From an uncultured Fibrobacter sp. (GTDB taxonomy: Bacteria > Fibrobacterota > Fibrobacteria > Fibrobacterales > Fibrobacteraceae): DNA of 38,341 nt. The position numbers and the translations under genes were made by a program. Each line of letters opens with the position of its first letter. Position 1 is the first letter of the stretch. The stretch lies in NCBI GenBank assembly GCA_946413655.1, contig CAMKLO010000004.1, positions 1-38,341 on the forward strand, read 5' to 3'. This document shows positions 1 through 8,036 of the stretch, in pieces. The notes beneath the pieces were generated by a model. That model saw only the letters and a program-made list of their open reading frames with translations. It did no database searches and was not told the origin of the DNA.

Positions 1-1784
1 ATGGTCGTGCCGCCTTCGATTGTCACCTTGATTTCGAAGGTGACTTGCTTGCTCCTATAAACGACAGCTTGTCGCACGGTGAATGTGTCCCCGGCTTTGA
101 CTTTGTTCGGCATGTGGCCTATTTTTGTGGTCATGGTCGTAAGGTCCATGTTGGAGAATACGATGCTGGTGCCGTTCGGGTCCCAGGCGACGATTTTGCC
201 GTCCTTGTCAAACCAGTGTCCGGTGCCTTCGCCGGTGGTGCGGCTGTTGAGCGTTCCGTTGGGCTCCACTCCGTAGAATTCTACTTTGTCTTCGATTTCA
301 GTCCGCTTGATGCCTAAAATTTTGGCGACTTCGCTGCCGTTCAGGTCAAGCGTTACGGGCGCATAGTTGTCGCTAATCGGGAGCGTCGTCTCCAGTGCGA
401 TTTTCTGGACCGTGATTTCGACAGAGCTGCTGGAGCTTTTCGGTGGCGTCACGCTGGACGAACTCGGCGCAAATCCATTAGAACTTGACGACGGCGCGTC
501 GGCGGAACAGTTCCCGCCAATGCAGAACGTGAGCGTTTCGCTCGGCGTTCCGATGTCGGTGATTTTGAGGCCTGTTTGGGAACCGTTGTACCAGCGGATG
601 GCTGGGTACTTGTCGTCAGAGAATTCGGAGTAGGTTCCGCTCTTGAAGAATGCGTTTGCGTCGCTACCTGGATTTGGCCACTGGTCGGCAACGTTATCGT
701 TGGTTTTGCCAGCGGCATTGGCGTGTACTACCCTTAAAGTTAGTTTATTTGATGCTGAGTTCCCGTCTATCGAAAAATCGTAATGTTGCATCAGGAGCCC
801 GCTGCCTTTGAGCACCTTGTTGCGGCCCGTATTGCGCACGTAAGACCATACGAGCCCTTCCTTGTCGGGTCTTGCGGCGTTTTTGTAACGGTAGCAAACT
901 TCATTTGGCTTTGTGGTTTCAAGGCTCACGTCGTTGCTGGTCACGTCCACAAACGGAATCCAGCCCTGGTCCGCACGGTAAAAATCGTTGATGGCGACCG
1001 GGTTCAAGTCGTTTGCGCGGTTGCCCATGGTGCAGTAGTCGCCGTACCAATAGAGGTCCGGCCAGCCAAAGATCATGTGTCCGCTTTCGTGCACAAAAAC
1101 GTAAATGGAGAATTTGCCGGGCATGTCCGTCATCTGATGATGCGTGAGCCGGACTCCGTCACGCTTTTCGCTGGACCATCCGGAATGCGGCCAGAGACCC
1201 TGCCCCCATGTTTGTCCGGCGCCTGCATACACTATGTTTATGGCCTCGGTCGTTCCATCCTTATCGTTGTCGTAGCGAGAAAAATCTACTAACGGATCGA
1301 AGTAATTGAACACTTCTTTCATGAGCGAGTCCGACCCCGTGTAATCTTTCAGGTTTTCATACCAAGACTTTGGATGTTTTGCTCGGTACCAACCGAAAAC
1401 TTCGTTCGTGAGGTCGAGTTGCCCGTTGGATACGTCAAGGTAGTAGTCGCGAACGGAACCGTTGCAGCCGTCCTTGTTAAACCCTTCCTTGTTCAGCCAT
1501 TCTTCGACTTCTTTTACTGTGACCGGTGCGGGCTTGTCCGAAAAATCGACGAGCAACGTGAGGCTGTAAATTTTCCCTTTGGGGGCCGCATAGTGGCTTT
1601 TGTTCTGTGTGACGGGCGTTCGCGTCAAAAGAAAGCTTGGCTTGTCCGTGTTTTGGTTGTTGAATGTCGGCCTGGCCTCTTCGGGCCATTCCTGGACGCG
1701 TTTCCCTTGATACACGATGTCTGCAAAAAGCATCGTGGGAAATGCGAACAACAGAAGACACGGGAGAAAAATGTTCTTCTTCAT
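1..1784 (-). CDS. M6-type secreted metalloprotease with DUF4859-like C-terminus (3' end outside window)
   Basis: This open frame runs leftward off the window edge, so at least 594 codons are present and the C-terminus is missing. Residues 1-21 form a signal peptide (MKKNIFLPCLL...MLFA). A zinc-protease signature HESGH at about 232-236 continues as GWPD, fitting the HExxHxxGxxD motif of M6 (immune inhibitor A-like) peptidases, and a YDNDKDG calcium-loop-like stretch precedes it at about 171-177. A short serine-rich linker (SSSSNGF, SSSS) separates the protease from a C-terminal module with FYGVEPNGT and GHWFDKDGK motifs, which I match from memory to DUF4859, a domain of Bacteroides and Fibrobacter surface proteins. 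The gene lies 45 bp after the stop of a second M6 gene and is probably in its operon. It presumably degrades extracellular protein. The M6 call is firm; the DUF4859 call is moderate. Confidence 0.85.
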   Translation of the reverse strand, partial: MKKNIFLPCLLLFAFPTMLFADIVYQGKRVQEWPEEARPTFNNQNTDKPSFLLTRTPVTQNKSHYAAPKGKIYSLTLLVDFSDKPAPVTVKEVEEWLNKEGFNKDGCNGSVRDYYLDVSNGQLDLTNEVFGWYRAKHPKSWYENLKDYTGSDSLMKEVFNYFDPLVDFSRYDNDKDGTTEAINIVYAGAGQTWGQGLWPHSGWSSEKRDGVRLTHHQMTDMPGKFSIYVFVHESGHMIFGWPDLYWYGDYCTMGNRANDLNPVAINDFYRADQGWIPFVDVTSNDVSLETTKPNEVCYRYKNAARPDKEGLVWSYVRNTGRNKVLKGSGLLMQHYDFSIDGNSASNKLTLRVVHANAAGKTNDNVADQWPNPGSDANAFFKSGTYSEFSDDKYPAIRWYNGSQTGLKITDIGTPSETLTFCIGGNCSADAPSSSSNGFAPSSSSVTPPKSSSSSVEITVQKIALETTLPISDNYAPVTLDLNGSEVAKILGIKRTEIEDKVEFYGVEPNGTLNSRTTGEGTGHWFDKDGKIVAWDPNGTSIVFSNMDLTTMTTKIGHMPNKVKAGDTFTVRQAVVYRSKQVTFEIKVTIEGGTT

Positions 1785-1829
1785 ATAGAACCTGCAACCA
1801 AAACCAAACCTCTTGTAATTGTATATTGC

Positions 1830-4298
1830 CTAATTCCTGTTCCTGATCATTCCCATGAATAGTGTCTTTTTCCCTTGCGTGACGGACAGTATGACGTTCT
1901 GTTTTCCAAGTTTACGGGGAAGCGGGAACTGGTAATTCATCCCGTCCTTTCTTGTTTCGAATAAAAGTTGTCCGTTAGGCGAGAAAATTCTGATGTTCTT
2001 TGTTCCTTGTGTCGGTGTAATTACGTGAATCATTCCGTTCTGCGATGCGACATGGGTGCGGTACGGCGATGCGCTTGCTGCGGCGAATACCGGATAATCG
2101 CTGGAACTGGAGGATTCTGTAGCCGAAGAAGATAGGACCATTTCGGATGAAGAAGAACTTTGTTCGGAACTCGACGATTCAACTTCTGAACTTGAAGAAG
2201 TTATTGTTGAATTGGATGACTCAACTTCCGAACTTGAAGAAACGATTGCAGAACTGGATGACTCAACTTCTGAACTTGAAGAAACGATTGCGGAACTGGA
2301 TGATTCCGCTGCCGAAGAGGATAGGATAATTTCGGATGAAGACGAACTTTGTTCAGAATTGGATGATTCGATTGCAGAACTCGAAAGGACTATTTCGGAT
2401 GAAGACGAAATAGGTGCGATGCTCGATGAACTCGGTGCAATCGACGAACTGGACTCGATTGAACTAGACGAAAGCATTGAAGAACTGGACGGAGCCTGCG
2501 AACTTGACGATGTTTCGCTTGAACTTGAAATGTCTAGAATGCTGCTGGATGAAAGCGTTGCAATCGAGGAACTTGAAATCGCGGAGGAACTTGACGACTG
2601 CGACGAGCTGGAAGAGAACGAAGAACTCGAAGGAATTGATGAACTAGAAGATTGTGAAGAACTGGACCAAGTCGATGAACTGGATGACATTGACGATGAA
2701 GACCTGACGGTCATATCGACGTCAAAGGTGATATATTCCTTGTCTGAGGATTCTTTGATGTTGGTGAGCGAAATATTCATGTCATCGTCGTTCCAGAAAA
2801 CGAACTTGTTGAATGAGGTTACGTTTCTCGAACCGGGGAACGGGTCTGATGGCGCTGCGCTTGTGCCTGTTCCGGCCACAGCTTCTTCGATATCAACGTG
2901 CATGTGGCTGCCGTCAACATTGATTTTCCGGTTGCTCCAAACAGAGGTAACATAGTCGATATGCCATATCAGCATTCCAGAATTGACTTGCCCTGCGTCC
3001 CAATTTTTGTTGGTCCTGTATTCGAGCAGGAACATTTCGTTTGGATTTTGGGGATTGGTGACGCTATAGGCGATGTTGTCGTCAATTTTGTCCAGTTGCA
3101 CTTGTCCCTTGACATTGAGTTCTGTGGGAGCGGCCATCCAGCCGACGGACATCCTTTCGAAAGCGGAGTAGAAGGGCGGAGCGCAACCTTGTACGTTATC
3201 CGAATTCGTTGGGCAGTTGTACCCGCCATGCGCCATGATAGACCAGGATTGAGGTGTCTTTTGTCTATTGTTCCCGTCAACATCGTATAGATCGGGGAGA
3301 CCAAGAACGTGGCCGAATTCATGGACAAACGTGCCGATTCCGTTAGGGGTGCTTGTTGCGCTATTTGCCTTGTATGCTCGTCCGCCAATTTCGTTGGAGC
3401 AGGCGTAACGCTTGACGGTTGGACCGTAGCCCATTCTTTTAGTGATGGAACTAGCGTGGGGCCAAATGGATTCAACGACTCCGGAACTGGATCTTCCTAC
3501 ACCGGCATAAATCATATAGACAAAGTCAACGTTTCCGTCCTTGTCGTTATCGTATTGGGAAAAGTCAATGCTGTTCCACCTCAAGAGTGTGTCCAATGCT
3601 TCAATTAGGGCTTTCTTTGCCATGTTGTATCTTCTGTTATCGGATGTTCCCCCGTAATATGCTCGCGTTTGAGAAATGGTGATAGGACCGATAACGTCGA
3701 ATGTCGGGCGGAATGCTCCCGAAGAATTTTTAATGAAGTAATCTCTGGCGCTGCCTTGGTGGTGGAATTCGTTGTAGCCTTCCTTGTTCAGCATTTCGGA
3801 AAATTGTTTTTTGGGGTCCGCATTCTTGAATTTGATATCGGAAAATTGGACGAGAATTACGACTCCACGGATGTCGCCTAGAGTGAGTTTTTTGTTCGGA
3901 ACGGGCATGCGCTGTATTTTTGGGAGCGCAAATTTGGGTATCCCGTATTCCAGTGCTTCGTCATCGGGGGATTCTGCCAAAAGTTTTTGATAAATTGCAT
4001 CTGGGTTGAGTTTTGCTAAAAATTGTAATTCCGAGCTGCTGCGGCTGTTTGGATCGCGGGCGTAGATTCCCGAAGATTTTCCTGTTTCGTCGGCGTATGC
4101 GTAATACCCGAGAGCGTCTTTTTGTAGAATGTAGCCATCTGCGGTTTCGAGAACGCTAAAATGCTCGTCGCCCACCAAGCGGGCCAGGAGGGTTGTGCCA
4201 TCAGGTTGTTTTAAAAAAAATGGTTCATAATCGGCGGGTTCTGCCATGCAGAGTGATGCACAAAGCATTGCAAATAGCGCTATTTGGAAAATTCTCAC
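1830..4298 (-). CDS. M6-type secreted metalloprotease with long poly-serine linker
   Basis: The product is about 822 residues: a signal peptide (RIFQIALFAMLCASLCMA), an N-terminal propeptide-like region (QPDGTTLLARLVGDEH), a peptidase domain with HEFGH at about 326-330 followed by VLGLPDLYD (the HExxHxxGxxD zinc motif of M6 peptidases), a roughly 195-residue poly-serine region, and a C-terminal beta-rich tail (IFSPNGQLLFE...LGKQNVILSV). That tail resembles type IX secretion sorting domains, which is inference. I chose the GTG at 4298 because GGAGG (4308-4304) lies 5 nt upstream; the ATG at 4310 overlaps that site and would put it inside the gene. YDNDKDGNVDF is a probable calcium loop. It is divergent from pyrH and followed after 45 bp by a second M6 gene. 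Its role is probably extracellular proteolysis. Confidence 0.9.
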   Translation of the reverse strand: MRIFQIALFAMLCASLCMAEPADYEPFFLKQPDGTTLLARLVGDEHFSVLETADGYILQKDALGYYAYADETGKSSGIYARDPNSRSSSELQFLAKLNPDAIYQKLLAESPDDEALEYGIPKFALPKIQRMPVPNKKLTLGDIRGVVILVQFSDIKFKNADPKKQFSEMLNKEGYNEFHHQGSARDYFIKNSSGAFRPTFDVIGPITISQTRAYYGGTSDNRRYNMAKKALIEALDTLLRWNSIDFSQYDNDKDGNVDFVYMIYAGVGRSSSGVVESIWPHASSITKRMGYGPTVKRYACSNEIGGRAYKANSATSTPNGIGTFVHEFGHVLGLPDLYDVDGNNRQKTPQSWSIMAHGGYNCPTNSDNVQGCAPPFYSAFERMSVGWMAAPTELNVKGQVQLDKIDDNIAYSVTNPQNPNEMFLLEYRTNKNWDAGQVNSGMLIWHIDYVTSVWSNRKINVDGSHMHVDIEEAVAGTGTSAAPSDPFPGSRNVTSFNKFVFWNDDDMNISLTNIKESSDKEYITFDVDMTVRSSSSMSSSSSTWSSSSQSSSSSIPSSSSFSSSSSQSSSSSAISSSSIATLSSSSILDISSSSETSSSSQAPSSSSMLSSSSIESSSSIAPSSSSIAPISSSSEIVLSSSAIESSNSEQSSSSSEIILSSSAAESSSSAIVSSSSEVESSSSAIVSSSSEVESSNSTITSSSSEVESSSSEQSSSSSEMVLSSSATESSSSSDYPVFAAASASPYRTHVASQNGMIHVITPTQGTKNIRIFSPNGQLLFETRKDGMNYQFPLPRKLGKQNVILSVTQGKKTLFMGMIRNRN
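2167..2292 (-). repeat. Three tandem 42-bp units coding the Ser-rich linker
   Basis: Three consecutive 42-bp units (2167-2208, 2209-2250, 2251-2292), with partial copies on both sides, encode a 14-residue pattern close to SSSSEVESSSSAIV. Units 2 and 3 differ by only a few bases. The 42-bp length keeps the frame, so copy-number change would alter linker length without breaking the protease. Confidence 0.8.
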
Positions 4299-4482
4299 AT
4301 CAACCTCCATTCTTCACTTAAATGAATCTATAATTATTTTTTGCTGAATGGCGTTTTTCTTTTTATAAACATTGGAAAAATAAAACATTGGGAAAATAAG
4401 AAAATTGGCGAATCCATTTTTTATTACATTTCTTTAAAACTAATAACCTTAACTAACGATTATTGACTGACAGCTAACTACT

Positions 4483-5190
4483 ATGTCCAAATTCAAACGT
4501 ATTCTCTTGAAACTCAGTGGCGAAGCCCTCGCTGGCGAAAAGGGTCACGGCATCGATAACCAAATTCTTTCTGACATGGCAAGCGAAATTGCATCCATCG
4601 TCAAGCAGGGCGTACAAGTCGCTCTCGTGATTGGTGGCGGCAACCTCGTTCGCGGAATTTCTGCTTCTGCAGGCGGCATGAACCGCGCCCAGGGCGATGC
4701 TATGGGAATGCTCGGCACCGTGATGAACGGCCTTGCCATGCAGGACGCTCTCGACAAGCAGGGCATTGACTCCGTCGTGATGTCCGCCATCCGCATGGAA
4801 CCGGTCTGCGAATTCTTCGACCGCCGCAAGGCTCTCAAGCTTTTGTCCGCAGGCTCCGTGGTCATCTTCTCCGCAGGCACCGGCAATCCGTTCTTTACGA
4901 CGGACAGCTGCGCCGCCCTTCGCGCCATCGAAAGCGAATGCGACGTCATCATGAAGGCCACCAAGGTGGATGGCATCTACACTGCAGACCCGGTCAAGGA
5001 CCCGACTGCCACCCGCTTTGACGATATCAGCTACAAGGAAGTCATCTCCCGCGGCCTCAAGGTCATGGATACCGCGGCTGTTGCACTTTGTATGGAAAAT
5101 AACATGCCCATCTTCGTTTTCAAGATGGAAAAGGGCAACCTCACCCGTGCAGCCATCGAAGGCGACCTCGGGACGCTCGTGCATTGCTAA
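4483..5190 (+). CDS. pyrH: UMP kinase
   Basis: This 235-residue protein has the bacterial UMP kinase length and motifs: LLKLSGEAL at the N-terminus, [21 protein letters not shown], and [14 protein letters not shown] before a conserved C-terminus. It phosphorylates UMP to UDP with ATP in the cytoplasm, the committed step to UTP and CTP. It is first in the housekeeping series pyrH-frr-uppS-cdsA and is divergent from the M6 protease operon. No Shine-Dalgarno site precedes the ATG; the upstream bases are TAAC-rich and end ACTACTATGTC, a context shared with frr. The coding sequence is more GC-rich than the AT-rich region upstream, as expected for a conserved gene. Confidence 0.97.
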   Translation: MSKFKRILLKLSGEALAGEKGHGIDNQILSDMASEIASIVKQGVQVALVIGGGNLVRGISASAGGMNRAQGDAMGMLGTVMNGLAMQDALDKQGIDSVVMSAIRMEPVCEFFDRRKALKLLSAGSVVIFSAGTGNPFFTTDSCAALRAIESECDVIMKATKVDGIYTADPVKDPTATRFDDISYKEVISRGLKVMDTAAVALCMENNMPIFVFKMEKGNLTRAAIEGDLGTLVHC

Positions 5191-5522
5191 TCCTGTCCCT
5201 TTCAGTTCGGTGGTCCACATGTGATCACTGCCGAAAATTGTGCGGTTCCCAACCGGCGCGTGGCCCCACTTCGGGGTCGCTCGCGTATTATTTCTTATGT
5301 CAAGGTTTGCCTGGGGGATAAGGTGTAAAAATTTGTTCCTCGAACGATTTGTTGTTATTTTCCCAAATTTTTTTACCTATATTTCAAAACGTATAACAAG
5401 CGCTTGGATCTTTCGACTCCGGGCTTCACCCTCCGCTCAGGATGACGCAGAGGTGGACGCTTTGTAGTTGGATGTCCTTTGCAAAACTACTGTTTACTAA
5501 CCACTAACCACTGTTTACTACT
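5191..5522 (+). other. 332-bp pyrH-frr intergenic region with hairpins and a dispersed repeat
   Basis: No gene is convincing here. Just after pyrH are two adjacent hairpins: CGGTT (5243-5247) with AACCG (5251-5255), and a GC-rich CCCC/GGGG stem with an ACTT-containing loop at 5262-5278. Neither has a good T tract. They are followed by an AT-rich section and one copy of the TCATCCTGAG-type repeat. The last 35 bp are rich in CTAACCACT words and lack a Shine-Dalgarno site. The region may hold an attenuator or processing site and the frr promoter, which is inference. Confidence 0.5.
5406..5446 (-). repeat. Dispersed intergenic repeat (GTCATCCTGAG...GGATC family)
   Basis: The plus strand starts GGATCTTTCGACTCC and ends CGCTCAGGATGAC, so on the minus strand it reads GTCATCCTGAGCG...GAAAGATCC. 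Relatives lie at 12635-12712 and 22374-22480. All are intergenic and partly self-complementary. Motifs of this type are common in many bacterial genomes. Confidence 0.75.
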
Positions 5523-6056
5523 ATGTCTGAATATTCTGAAAAAATGGACAAGGCCATCGAGGCCACCGAACGTGAATTTTCCAAGATCCGCGCTGGCCAG
5601 GCTAGCCCTGCTATCCTCAATGGCGTGCGTATCGACTATTACGGTACCCCGACTCCGATTTCTCAGGTGGCAAAGATTTCTGTGCCGGAACCGCGTATGC
5701 TCCTCGTGACGCCGTGGGAAAAGCAGCTCGTCGATACGATTGACAAGGCTATTCTCGCTGCAAACATCGGCCTTACTCCGATGAAGGACGGCAACTGCAT
5801 CCGCGTGACGCTCCCGATTCTTACGACGGAACGCCGCCAGGAACTGGCCAAGCTTGCCCGCAAGCATGCCGAAGAAGGCCGTGTGGCTATCCGCAACATC
5901 CGTCGCGACGCAAACGACGCCATCAAGAAGAACAAGGAATTGCCCGAAGACGAAGTCAAGAAGCAGCAGGACGAAATCCAGAAGGCGACTGACAAGGCTA
6001 TCGCCGAAATCGACCGTCTGCTCGCTGAAAAGGAAGCAGACATCCTCAAGGTGTAG
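5523..6056 (+). CDS. frr: Ribosome recycling factor
   Basis: This 177-residue protein matches ribosome recycling factor throughout: IRAGQASPAILNG near the N-terminus, YYGTPTPISQVA, PLTP-like GLTPMKDGN, and a long charged helical C-terminus (RRDANDAIKK, KATDKAIAEID). It releases ribosomes from mRNA after termination together with EF-G. It is slightly shorter than the usual 185 residues, at the N-terminus. It follows pyrH after a 332-bp gap that carries repeats. The start has no Shine-Dalgarno site and is preceded by CTAACCACT repeats, ending ACTACTATGTC as at pyrH. The uppS gene begins 12 nt after the stop. Confidence 0.97.
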   Translation: MSEYSEKMDKAIEATEREFSKIRAGQASPAILNGVRIDYYGTPTPISQVAKISVPEPRMLLVTPWEKQLVDTIDKAILAANIGLTPMKDGNCIRVTLPILTTERRQELAKLARKHAEEGRVAIRNIRRDANDAIKKNKELPEDEVKKQQDEIQKATDKAIAEIDRLLAEKEADILKV

Positions 6057-6068
6057 TCCGGGGTTTGC

Positions 6069-6779
6069 GTGGCAAATCAACTTAGACATGTCGCTATCAT
6101 CATGGACGGCAACGGGCGCTGGGCTCGTAGTCGCGGTTTGGAGCGTTTCTTGGGTCACCGCAAGGGGACGGAATCGACAATCGATGCGGTCGAGGTGGGT
6201 GTAAACCTCAAGCTCGAACACATGACATTGTACGTTTTCAGTTCCGAGAATTGGGGCCGCCCATCTAAAGAAGTGGATTACTTGATGAACCTTCTCATCG
6301 AGATGGTGGTCAAAGAAATTCCCGACCTTATGGCTAAAAATGTGAAGCTGACGGTGATTGGCAACATGAACCGTTTGCCCGAAAAGCCGCGTGCAAGCCT
6401 CCAGTCCGCCATCGACATGACGGCGAACAATACGGGTATGCAGTTGAACCTTGCCATTTCTTATGGTGGCAGGCAAGAGATTGTGGAAGCGACCCGTTCT
6501 ATTGCGGCCCAGGTTGCCGCAGGAACGATCAAGGTCGATGATATTGACGAAACTTTATTTGCAAAAAATCTTTATTTGAAAGGGGCTCCCGATCCGGATT
6601 TGGTTATCCGCACTGGAGGCGAATTCAGACTTTCGAACTATCTGCTTTGGCAAGCGGCGTATAGCGAATTCTATGTGACGGATACGCTGTGGCCTGACTT
6701 TACCAAGGAAGAGTTCATGAAGGCGGTGGAGTTTTTCAATACTCGTGAACGCCGCTTTGGGAAGGTTCTACATGAGTAA
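6069..6779 (+). CDS. uppS: Isoprenyl transferase (undecaprenyl diphosphate synthase)
   Basis: The 236-residue product has the cis-prenyltransferase signature: HVAIIMDGNGRWA at the N-terminus (substrate-binding Asp), YVFSSENWGRP, SYGGRQEI, DPDLVIRTGGEFRLSN and LLWQAAYSEFY at the C-terminus. It extends farnesyl diphosphate with isopentenyl diphosphate to C55-PP, the lipid carrier of cell-wall synthesis. The start is a GTG 12 nt after the frr stop, without a clear Shine-Dalgarno site, suggesting translational coupling. The stop overlaps the start of cdsA by 8 nt. In the usual GExRxSN motif the residues here are GEFRLSN, a conservative variant. Confidence 0.96.
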   Translation: MANQLRHVAIIMDGNGRWARSRGLERFLGHRKGTESTIDAVEVGVNLKLEHMTLYVFSSENWGRPSKEVDYLMNLLIEMVVKEIPDLMAKNVKLTVIGNMNRLPEKPRASLQSAIDMTANNTGMQLNLAISYGGRQEIVEATRSIAAQVAAGTIKVDDIDETLFAKNLYLKGAPDPDLVIRTGGEFRLSNYLLWQAAYSEFYVTDTLWPDFTKEEFMKAVEFFNTRERRFGKVLHE

Positions 6780-7653
6780 TCTGGCTCAGCGCTTGATAAC
6801 GGCTTTCATTGCCATTCCAATCGTTTTTGTTTTGTTGTGGTTCAACGATTTTAGCCGCATTGGCCTCATGTGCTTTTTGAGCGCCGTGGGCGCCTGGGAA
6901 TGGGCCGGCATGGCTTGTAAAATGTACAAAGGGCCCGATACCCGTTATCTTTCGTTTGCTTCGTCATTGGCATTGACGCTTGCGTGGGCGCTTTCTAAGG
7001 GCGGTTATTTTGGCCTCCCGGCGGTGCCTTACGTTGTTGGCATGACGTTCGTTGCCGTGTTTGCGATTTACATAGGTGTCGCTTATGCGAAGGTCGAAAT
7101 CGATCATCTGTTCCCGTGGCTCGTGATGCAGCTCGGCGCTCCGCTTTACCTTGGACTTTGGGGCGGCATGAACGTGCTCATGATGGGCAACGGCCAAGGC
7201 CTTGAACACTGCTATCCGTTCATTCTCGTGATGACGGCGGTGTGGCTTTGCGATACGGTCGCGTATTTCTTTGGAAAGTTTGCTGCTGGCAAGGGTCCAT
7301 TCGGGCGTCACCTGTTTGCTCCGAGCATTAGCCCCAAGAAAACTTGGGAAGGTAGCGTTGCGGGCTCCATTGCGACGATTGCCTGGGTGGCGTACTGGGT
7401 CAAGTGCAGCGCCTCCCTTGCTTCTTTCGAAGTTGAATTCACTTGGACGTCCGCGATTGTCATTGGCCTCCTCATTACGGTGGCGGGCCAGGTGGGCGAC
7501 CTTCTGATGTCTGCTCTCAAACGTTGGAGCGGCACGAAGGATTCCGGTAATTTGTTTGTGGGCCATGGTGGCGTACTCGACCGCTGCGATTCCTTCCTCT
7601 TAGCGGCTCCGGCTCTTTATCTGTTCATGGATTTCCTAAAAAACATCACATAA
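6772..7653 (+). CDS. cdsA: Phosphatidate cytidylyltransferase
   Basis: The product is a 293-residue polytopic membrane protein that makes CDP-diacylglycerol from CTP and phosphatidate. The C-terminal signature is clear: SPKKTWEG, then GDLLMSALKRWSGTKDSGN and GHGGVLDRCDSF, matching the CdsA family pattern (KDSG...PGHGGxLDRxDS). Several hydrophobic helices fill the N-terminal half. I chose the ATG at 6772 because GGAAGG lies 6 nt upstream, and the resulting 8-nt overlap with uppS is typical of coupling; an in-frame ATG at 6745 lies inside uppS and has no ribosome site. Confidence 0.95.
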   Translation: MSNLAQRLITAFIAIPIVFVLLWFNDFSRIGLMCFLSAVGAWEWAGMACKMYKGPDTRYLSFASSLALTLAWALSKGGYFGLPAVPYVVGMTFVAVFAIYIGVAYAKVEIDHLFPWLVMQLGAPLYLGLWGGMNVLMMGNGQGLEHCYPFILVMTAVWLCDTVAYFFGKFAAGKGPFGRHLFAPSISPKKTWEGSVAGSIATIAWVAYWVKCSASLASFEVEFTWTSAIVIGLLITVAGQVGDLLMSALKRWSGTKDSGNLFVGHGGVLDRCDSFLLAAPALYLFMDFLKNIT

Positions 7654-7669
7654 TCCGAAAGGAGGATAT

Positions 7670-8029
7670 ATGAAAATAAAATATATCGTAAGTGCGTTTG
7701 CTTTGATGATGACTATGGGCCTTGTGGCTTGTGGTGACGAGGATTCTGAAAATCCTATTACTCCGCCGAAAGAAGAAGAAAAAGGCCCCGGGGAAGTCGA
7801 AGCCGGTTGCAACTTCCAAAAGACAGATAACGTTTGGAAGTACAAGTATTCTTCGTGGGGTTACATTGATGTCTATACGTGGGTGGATGAAACCACGGTC
7901 AAGTACGAAGCTTACGCAAAATCTTATCACATGGAAGATAGCGACACGACCTATACTGATGTGAATAGAGATGAAATCTATCAGCAGGTTATGGACGATT
8001 GCTTAAAATTCCAAGAAATGGATAAGTAG
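7670..8029 (+). CDS. Small predicted lipoprotein, unknown function
   Basis: This 119-residue protein has a signal peptide ending in a lipobox (GLVAC at residues 17-21), followed by an acidic, proline-containing spacer (ENPITPPKEEEK) and a short domain with several tyrosines and tryptophans (WKYKYSSWGY, TWVDE). The ribosome site AAAGGAGG is strong and well placed. It begins 16 nt after cdsA and could be cotranscribed with it, but it faces the next operon tail to tail with only 7 bp between stops. I do not recognise the mature domain. Its position marks the first accessory gene breaking the housekeeping series. Confidence 0.85.
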   Translation: MKIKYIVSAFALMMTMGLVACGDEDSENPITPPKEEEKGPGEVEAGCNFQKTDNVWKYKYSSWGYIDVYTWVDETTVKYEAYAKSYHMEDSDTTYTDVNRDEIYQQVMDDCLKFQEMDK

Positions 8030-8036
8030 GGAATAT

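Noticed and set aside
2212..2955. Acidic open frame (ELDD/ELEE repeats) on the plus strand
   Set aside because: It is the complement of the poly-serine linker of the M6 protease: TCN/AGC serine codons read backwards give Glu, Asp and Leu. It has no ribosome site.
4474..5220. 248-codon open frame on the minus strand
   Set aside because: It is opposite pyrH and has no recognisable domain.
5240..5467. 75-codon open frame between pyrH and frr
   Set aside because: It runs through a hairpin and a dispersed repeat and ends in repeat-derived codons; there is no ribosome site.
5487..6476. 329-codon open frame on the minus strand
   Set aside because: It is opposite frr and uppS and has no recognisable domain.
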